From Evernia prunastri (taxonomy: Eukaryota > Ascomycota > Lecanoromycetes > Lecanorales > Parmeliaceae): 64,000 nucleotides of DNA. The notes beneath the pieces were generated by a model. The model did not search any database, was not told the origin of the DNA, and saw only the letters and a list, made by a program, of their open reading frames with translations. The translations under genes were made by a program, and so were the position numbers. Within the stretch, counting starts at the first letter, position 1, and each line of letters opens with the position of its first letter. Positions 56,366-64,000 of the stretch are shown piece by piece. The DNA is taken from assembly GCA_003184365.1 (NCBI GenBank), contig NKYR01000003.1, positions 248,001-312,000 on the forward strand, written 5' to 3'.

Positions 56366-59300
56366 ATGGAGTTCGAAGAGCCTTTCCATAGCACTGTCGA
56401 TCCAGAGGTCCGGGCATATGTCTACAGTCTTGTCTCGGCCGTAAGTTGAGCTCTCCCCCAAAAATTTCACAAAGCTAACGACACAACAGCTTGGTGGGAC
56501 GGGTGCTGACGAAGATGGACACTATGTGCTGGGTGACGATGCATTGGCATGTCTCAAGGATCTCAAAAAATGGTTGAAACTACACGATGAGAAGGCAAAT
56601 AGATTGGACGTGGCAAGGTGCCTTGCGGAAGCAAACCTGGTCAAAGGAGATCTACTGGAGATTCTAGCAGCATGGCCAGAGGCAGCAACGGAAGACAAAC
56701 TCAAGTCAAAGATTGCACTAGCCTGTTTAGAACTTCTTGTACCCTTGACATGGCCAATCGAGAAGAACGACACCCAAATGACGGTGAATCATCATCGCCA
56801 TGTGCCATACCTTCAGTTGGCACAGACCTCATACAAGCGCGCAATACTCGAACATGAATCCACGACAGTGCTGCGAAAAGCGGTCCGCATTGGTCTGCCT
56901 TCCATCGCTCTCCCGATGGGCGAGAGAAGCTCTCGTGATGAAGGCATCATCAAGCTTCTTCTGTACTTCTTTAGAAACGTTGCCATGATCTCTCCGCCGC
57001 AGAATCTGCCAATCGAAGGAAAGGATGGTGAAACTTCAAGATCTGCTACCATAGAGGCCTTCCACCGCCAGGACGTTCTTGCCTTACTGCTCACTGTTTC
57101 TTCGAACATGGGCGAAGATTTCAATACACAGGACACCGTCATCATGGAGGTGCTCTTTCATCTCCTCAAAGGGGTGGACGTGGAAAAGCTTTTCATGGAC
57201 AAGAAACAGCTGAGGTCTAAGCATGATGATGAACTCAAGTCTTTGTTGGCACGAGAAGCGGGCATGCATAGAAGCTATGCAAAGAATGCCCCTACAAGAC
57301 ACAATCGGTTTGGAACCATGATCTGGGTCAAACGTGACGATGCAGGCAAAGTCTCCACCGTGTCGGGCCAAGACGTTCTGAAGGACGGTCAGCAGACTTT
57401 ATCCAAAATGGACCAGACGAAGAAGTGGAATAAGCCCAGACAGCGAGCCAAGAACGAAGAGCCAACCTCCGACCGTTTCGATATGCCAGTACCCTTGACG
57501 GAATCCGCATCTAATCACCTCCGCGCGTTTGTGGAAGAATTCCTTGATTCAAGCTTCAATCCTTTGTTCAATCACATCCGAAGAGCCATAGAACGAGAAG
57601 CCGACCGAGTGCTCGACGCGCACCAGCAGCAGTTCTTCTACTTGGTCTCCTGGTTTCTCGAAGCTGAGCGTGTGCGGCGACGGAAGAAGAAAGAAGCAGA
57701 GAAGAAAAAAAGGGATAAGAAGTTGGAAGAAACCTTCGATGCCGACAGCTTCGCACTGATAGCGACCGTTCTGAATCAGGAATCCTTCATTCTTCTGAAC
57801 CGCTTCATGCAAGATCGCTTCGACTTGAAGTCATGGCGGGAGGGTCAAGCAGGTATGCGGTGCTTTACCCAGATTCTTCTGATAGTGCAAGACATGGCGG
57901 AGTCACCGCTTGAAGAAGACCAAGAAATAGCAGAGAATATTCAGAATCGTATCTTCTACGAAGAAACTACACATGACCGGATCCTCGGCATTCTCAGAGG
58001 CTACAAAGACCAAGGCTTTGGATACTTAGATTCCTGTACCGAGCTCTCACATGTCTTCTTACGCATGCTCGAACGCTACTCTCGAGAGAACGTCGACCTA
58101 CAAGTACGATCCCGTCGAAGAGCCCGAAAGTCCAAGAAAGCTGCTGTAAAGCAGCGCGAGAAAACGAACGAAGATGACCAGGATGAAGCCTCTGAGATGG
58201 AGGATGTCGCTGAAGCGAAGCGAGTGTCTCGGGAACGAAAGTTCGACTTCACTCGCTTCTCCATCAAATTCATGACCCAGGCCTGCGTCGACACATTTGT
58301 TTCCTTTACCAAGTATTATACTGATCTTGATACGGAACAGTTGAAACGAGCTCATCGATTCTTCTACCGCGTTGCATTCAAGCAGGATCTAAGTGTTATG
58401 CTGTTTCGCCTTGATATCATTGCTCTGTTCAACAAGATGATCAAAGGACCTGAGGGTCTTGACTCAGCTGCCCCGATGTTCAGGGAGTGGGATGAGCTGG
58501 TGAGGCAACTGATTAAGAAGATGATTAAGAAGCTTGAGCAGCGACCAGAGCTAATAGTCGAACTGCTCTTTAGCAAGATCAATTCCACAATGTACTATCT
58601 CGAATACGGCTATGACAAGCAAACAATCTCCTCCAAACCCAGACCACCGGCTACTCTAGAGGTACGAGGGTCAATGACGATCGAAGAGCAAATTGGGGTG
58701 ATAGTAGCAGTCCTCTATGACGACAAAGTTGAACAGGTCGACTGGGTGTCCAGAACAATCTCCTCAGCAGCGGAAGAGCGTCAGTCCTGGGAATCTGAAG
58801 CCTTGGCTCGGCAAGCTCAAATGGAATCCCAACCCGAGGCCGGCCCAGAGACACCAGCAGACCAGCCCGAGACCACCTCGAAAGCGCCCTCGATTGTTGT
58901 TACGCCAGACAACGACTCCTTCCGCACTGCCATCTTCAAAGAAGCCAGACTCCGTCTCCTAATGAGTCTCTCGGGTATGGAACGTCTGGGCATCGAAGAC
59001 GAGCCCAACGCTACCTGGATCATCCCTTCTTCTATCTCCTCTGCAGAACTCCGCCATACGCACGAAATAATAGAGCGACATCGAAAAAACCCTGTCTTCG
59101 ATTACGGTGACGAGAATCCGTTGGCAGCCGAGGAAATGCTCCGCCGTAAACCCGCCGAGAAAGATAGACGAGCGGAGTACGATGATGATTCAGACGAGGA
59201 CGGTATCGTCAGCGACAATGACGCAGAAGACGAACTCTTCCCCTTCAGCGGTCCTGTCGACAGACCCAACCCCCATCACAGGGCCCTCGACGCGCTCAAA

Positions 59301-60008
59301 GCCAAGCGCCGAAAGCGCCGTCACTTTAAGCCTATTGAACTCGATGATGAAACTTTAGATGCAAGACGCAATGCAAGAGCCAAGGCTGACCTGGAGAAGG
59401 CGAGGAAGGTCAAGAGTGCTGAATTTATCAGGGATAGCGACGACGAGAGTGATGAAGAGCGTGATCGAGCCTTCTTTGCAAACGAGGAAATGCTGAGGAA
59501 AGGCCAAGGGGAAAAAATTCGGGAAGCGTTTGCGGCAGGAAGGGGGAAGACGAATATTGAGGGTGAGGCTACGAAGCCCACAGCACGAAGCACAAAAGCG
59601 AGCAGGAAGAGGAAGAGTGTTGGTGGTGAGGGAGATAGCAGGAAGAAGAGGAGAAAGGCGGACATTGGCTCGAGCGATGAGGCCAGTGACGACGACGAGG
59701 ACATGGCTACGGATGATGGCTCTTCTTCTTCAGTTCGCCCTGCTCAGTCAATTTCCAGTGCAGAAAGTGAAGACGAAGTTACACCCTTGTCATCGCCTCC
59801 GTTTGTTGAATTATCCTTATCATCGAAAGGAGCCGGAGATCCAACACAGCTCGAGTCTGCTCCCTCGCAAGGCGGCGTCGAAAATGTGTCTGAAACGGCT
59901 TTGGGTACCAGAGATGAGGTAGAAGATGATGAGGAAGATGACATTTGGACATCGAAAGCTAGGAGAAGGACTAGGGTTGCAGTACTGGAGGATAGTGATG
60001 ATGAATGA
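56366..60008 (+). CDS. TOF1: Tof1/Swi1/Timeless replication-fork protection protein
   Basis: Topoisomerase 1-associated factor 1, partner of Csm3/Tipin in pausing forks and activating the replication checkpoint. Exon 1 (56366-56440, MEFEEPFHSTVDPEVRAYVY) joins exon 2 (56490-60008) in frame, giving 1197 residues. The Timeless N-terminal domain reads LGDDALACLKDLKKWLKLHD, DLLEILAAWPE, LELLVPLTWP, and RHVPYLQLAQTSYKRAIL. RHNRFGTMIWVK and the second conserved block follow (FTRFSIKFMTQACVDTF, HRFFYRVAFKQDL, MLFRLDIIALFNKMI). The last 300 residues are highly charged, with alternating acidic and lysine/arginine patches likely to be nuclear signals, ending EDDIWTSKARRRTRVAVLED. Intact. Confidence 0.94.
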
Positions 60009-60900
60009 TAGATGCGCGTCCTTCTGACCGCGTTAAGCGTTAAGCGTACCTTTAAAGACTTCTATCAACTTAAACCCCCCCCCTTCCCCCCTTTAAAAGC
60101 TCAAGTAAGGTCACAGCAATATCTAGCACATAACAGAAGTGGCTACGACAAGAGGTCAGCAGGCGGATGTTCTCAGTGTTATGCGTAAGGTTGAGGGAAA
60201 TCTAGGCAGCGTATCGAAAGTGACCCGCTTCCTTATTATTTTCTCTTTGCACAAGCATTTGACTCTATACTTTTGGGCAGCGCGTCTTCTTCAATTCCTA
60301 ACAGAAGCCTTCCTTCTACATGACTTGCGACGGTATTTCTGGATCTTAACCTGGATAGATCGACTCCTCCCATGGATATTCAATTACTCCTCAGAGGAAC
60401 GAGAGATTGTTTGTGGAAAATTTCCTGACGACTGTCACTTCCTTTCGCGCTCTCTTGTTGAGTTTTGGCAGTCTTACATTCTCGACGTATTCTATCACGA
60501 TGGCGTTCCCGGGTGCTTTGACCGTTGATTATCCTGCAATACAAATATACTGACACAAGTCGCTGACCCTCAGCCTTGTCTACAATAGCATTATCAGGGC
60601 GTACGCAAGATCTAGCTTTCGACCAGTGAGGTGTTTCCCTTTTGCTGCTTGTTCGAAAGAGACCCGGTTAGAGAGGCTGTATATCAAGTCGCAGAAAATC
60701 GTTGGCTACCTTTACTATGGCTGCAATGCATTTGGCCGCGTGCCGCCAAATCATTGGCTTCAAATTAAGACCCTGCGGTCGAGGGAAATATGCCCCACCA
60801 CTCAGCCTCACATCGAGCAGCCTCGACTTGCAAAAGCAGCTCTGATATACAACCCTAGGTTTCCGTGAAGTTGATGACCAAAAATCCCACTACAGCCTAG
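60009..60900. other. Intergenic region
   Basis: Contains a poly-C tract at about 60077-60085. A hydrophobic frame at 60139-60528 begins with GTG and has no family features, so it is not called. Confidence 0.5.
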
Positions 60901-63194
60901 ATGGATGGTCTCTCCGGCGCTGCGAGTGCCATCGCTGTGGTGTCGTTGGCTATACAGCTTGTGGACACTGTTCAAGTGATCAGCAAATTTCTCAAAAATG
61001 TTCAAGATGCACCGAAAGAAGTGCTCGGGCTTATCGAAACCCTGGATCAATTACACGGCACCTTAGATCACGTGAGGCAGCTCATCGAGCAGCAGTTCCT
61101 TGTCCTCCGTCTTCCGGGTTCGCCGACCTTCATATCCAAGGCAATGGAGAACTGTGAGAAGCAGATTATAGCGCTCGAGACATTTTTGGGGGAGGCAAAA
61201 AGGTCCTTCGAACGACAGCGTATGCTGCGGAGGACATGGGCTTCATTGAAAGTCGTCGCAAAGAAGCAAGTTGTAGAGGACATCCAATGTCGGCTCAGAA
61301 ACGCGCAGATGGATTTACAGATTGCGTTTTCTTGCAACTCGTGGCAACTTCAGTAAGCGTCGTGACACTTTCTATGACGTTTGTCTACTGATAGAGGACA
61401 GGATGTATCACATACAAAATACAGTACCTATCAATCACCGGATTCAGCAAGCCCAGTCTATAAGCATCTTTTCCTCCGCTGCTGGTCATAATGGAGATGA
61501 GACTTCCCCTGAACACAAAACTTCAAGCCTACGCTCTACCAAAATCATCGATTTCCTTTCTCTGTTTACCAAGCAGGAGCATGCACTATGGTACAGGGGA
61601 GTTTTTGGCACTATGACACTCCGAAAGAACTCAAAATATACCAAGTCTCCTGGCCCTCGCGCTGGAAGGAAAACGCGACTCTTCAGTAAGACGGCATGGA
61701 CCTTCAGACCGTCCTTCATCAATTACACAGTCCAGCTGTGCTACGCCCGGAGCTTCAGCCATGTTTCACGAAGCCTCAATATTTATCCTGTGTTAAGTGG
61801 GGCTGACCCGGTATTTGAGATATGCCAGATCGGCGATTTGTTAGATCTGCAGGTCACTTTGAGTGAAAAAGGTATATCGCCGTTTGTGACTGATTACTCG
61901 GGTTTAACTTTGCTTCACGTGAGTATAGACCGTAGAGTCCTGCCGAATCCCGATTGACGACTGCATCCTAACAAGTCTTAGTATGCCGCTTACAATTGTG
62001 GATCCGAGATATGCAATTGGCTACTGCAGGTTGGCTTAGATGTAGAGGCCATAGATAAAGGGGGACTGTATGTATGCGTTGCACGGCGTCAGTTTCAATC
62101 TGTTGACCCGATGATTTAGAACAGCTTTACACCATACAGGACTGAGAGCGATATTCGAACCGGAAAAGCGTGCTTCGCATAGAAATGATATTGTCAATAC
62201 CTTTAGGACTTTAGCTCAATATCAGGACGATCTATCGCCATTGGACATATCAAGGGCTCTCTCTTTGTATGCTGGCCTGCCTGAAGGGATGGGCATACTC
62301 CTGTCACACTCATCGTCTCTCGAGTCTTTCGATATCACCGAGTATCCAGATGCTAAGCCTCCGCTGGCTATAGTCCTGTTTTGTTACAGCCAGATCTTCT
62401 TTTCTGAGAATCTCCCAGAGGATGATCGCCCTCTTAGTCCCCAGTTTGGATGTCCGCGAGGACGCCAACAATGGGAACCCATCATCAAAAGACTCGCTCA
62501 GCAAGGAGCAAACCTTCACGTGCCTGTGCCTCGCTATGACTACGAGACTCACGAATACTACCTTTTCGACGTCAATGCGTACGGTACACCACTTGACGAG
62601 CTTTTCAGCTATAGCGAAACGCCTGACGAAGCTAAGACATTAGGGACTGAGTGGCTGGGAATGCTTGCCGCAGAAGGCCACGACGTCGTTGCGTATCTGA
62701 TGGAAGAAATGGCGTTGCACTCCAAGCAGCATCAGATGACTTTTCCCACCGAAAAGATCCTGGACCCTCGAAGTCATTCTACTTTCCGTCAATTGCAATA
62801 CAACTTTGACGAAACTCGGCCCTGCGTGTGGTGGGAATGGTGGATAGTTCCTAAATCGCATACGATTCTTTTGGAGCGTGAATTCATACAGATCGCCAAT
62901 TTTGATTCCCCCTGGTTCTTCTCCAATGTTCAGAAAATTACCTGGCCATTTTGTGATCCAACGTGGCACTATAGTATGGAGACATCTCTTATGTCTCAGC
63001 GAGACTTTGATTTAGAGGCAGCAAGGTTAGCTGATATACGTAGGTATCAATATAATCTGGCGATGCGAAGGGCAAACAGACTGCTTCAGAAGCGACAGGC
63101 TAAGAACAAGCGCTCTGGGAGTTTGCAAGATTCTGAGACCACGCACTTTGAGGACTTGAGGTGCCCTCAGGTTCTTGGGGCTTGGCAGGAGTGA
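60901..63194 (+). CDS. Helo-like N-terminal domain protein with ankyrin-type repeats
   Basis: Exons 60901-61352, 61402-61918, 61982-62067 and 62120-63194 give 709 residues, all in frame. The N terminus (MDGLSGAASAIAVVSLAIQL, VDTVQVISKFLKNVQDAPKE, VLGLIETLDQLHGTLDHVRQ) is the Helo-like/azaphilone-L-type helical domain that heads many fungal NLR-like and incompatibility proteins. The middle holds ankyrin-like units: DPVFEICQIGDLLDLQVTLS, GISPFVTDYSGLTLLHYAAY, SEICNWLLQVGLDVEAIDKG and LTALHHTG. No NACHT or NB-ARC nucleotide-binding motif is present, so it is not a complete NLR. The last 300 residues are unique in my reading. A role in non-self recognition or programmed cell death is inference from family architecture only. 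Confidence 0.85.
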
Positions 63195-64000
63195 GACTGA
63201 GATTTACGGTTCATCGGGGGCAGTAATAGCATAATTGAATGATAACTTGACAGCACTTCACGAACAATCTTCATGATACAGTATTCTAACATACGTACCT
63301 GATACACGCGCTTTCAGTAGCGAATCTGCATTCGGAATCACCACATTGCGAACCTCCTGAAAGCGGTATTCGTTCTAGCTAGACAGCAGTGATGAGCGCA
63401 AAGAAAACCAATGACAATCAGTTGGAGTGCTCTACGAGAATCATATCCAACATTTTATCTAATAAAAACTAGAGAAAATTTCGTGAATAATCGAAAGATG
63501 ATCCTTCGAAGAGATTCTTTATCTAGAAAAGCAGACGAAAGGAGTAGGCGTCTAGGAGAAAGTGCATTACAGCAGATGGATTCCAAGGAGGGTAACCATA
63601 TTCAAACTCTGGGGCTATGATTCTGGCACATTGTGATCACTCTGTTACTCCACACTAAGTTCACATCAAAGAATGCAGGATTGGAGCATGGATTAACCAT
63701 TTTCAGTGTCTGCGATCATATGCAGGGTTGACCTCATTATCCTATCAAGGCACCACAATCTCTCAACAATCAAGTCTCACATCCACTTGAATCGCTCACT
63801 TGGCGGGCATCACACCAATGAAAGCCCAGCAAACGACGGCCAGTTCCCTACACATACTGCCAAGCACTAGCCCAAGCCGCGTGATCCTGCTTGCAAATGC
63901 TGCGACTGCAAAAAGTGAGCCTTTTTGACAGCGGACCAAAACAACGGGCGAGATCATACTTGTTACTTGCAATGAGCGCAGCGATGCAGTCTCCACAGAG
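63195..64000. other. Right-end region with possible partial minus-strand gene
   Basis: Mostly non-coding. At 63796-63996 a minus-strand frame is open to the right edge, and another frame there reads CGDCIAALIASN before a possible intron, so the 3' end of a gene lying beyond the window may be present. No family is recognised. Confidence 0.3.

Noticed and set aside
60139..60528. 129-residue hydrophobic frame
   Set aside because: GTG start, no recognisable family, and it lies between two well-defined genes.
1..64000. tRNA genes, rRNA, CRISPR arrays and complete transposons
   Set aside because: I looked for tRNA T-loop sequences, terminal repeats and transposase or reverse-transcriptase motifs by eye and found none that I could support.

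Overview
The window is nuclear DNA of a filamentous ascomycete (Pezizomycotina). Genes are split by short GT-AG introns of about 45-170 bases, and the proteins match fungal forms of UBC6, SAM50, THO1/HPR1, the Aquarius/Cwf11 helicase, Tof1/Swi1, Zn2Cys6 regulators, a homeodomain factor and a CP2/grainyhead-type factor. Species and chromosome cannot be read from the sequence. All exon joints are my own and were checked only for frame consistency and known family motifs.

Layout. 0-5.3 kb is housekeeping: the 5' part of UBC6 (cut by the left edge), SAM50 and a CCCH zinc-finger protein. 6.5-21 kb is a seven-gene accessory cluster: a Zn2Cys6 regulator, a sugar-transporter-type MFS permease, an AMP-dependent acyl-CoA ligase, two crotonase-fold enzymes, an acyl-CoA oxidase and an Ayg1-like alpha/beta hydrolase. 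Several members end in peroxisomal PTS1-like tripeptides. A near-palindromic motif with core TTTCGGCGA recurs in the promoters of the permease, ligase, both crotonases and the oxidase. I read this as a co-regulated peroxisomal module that imports an organic acid, activates it to a CoA ester and shortens or modifies it. Its substrate is unknown and I cannot decide between catabolism and biosynthesis.

22-35 kb is accessory and partly decayed: a possible broken exon remnant, a secreted SnoaL-like protein, an intact laccase-like multicopper oxidase, a 0.5 kb GC-rich minisatellite, a possible P450 remnant, and a locus at 30.9-34.9 kb where a ubiquitin-like-domain protein runs in frame into a C2H2/CP2 transcription factor but is broken by a deletion and two in-frame stops. 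37-39 kb holds a homeodomain factor with a 3.9 kb upstream region in which I see no gene. 43-60 kb is again core: THO1, the Aquarius helicase, an F-box/DUF-type protein, a polytopic membrane protein, a mitochondrial 3-hydroxyacyl-CoA dehydrogenase and Tof1. 60.9-63.2 kb holds a Helo-like/ankyrin protein.

Two cluster genes (regulator and permease) each lack exactly one base relative to their conserved reading frame. These may be sequencing errors or real lesions. One N inside a poly-C run near 23.8 kb shows that homopolymers were hard to call in this assembly.
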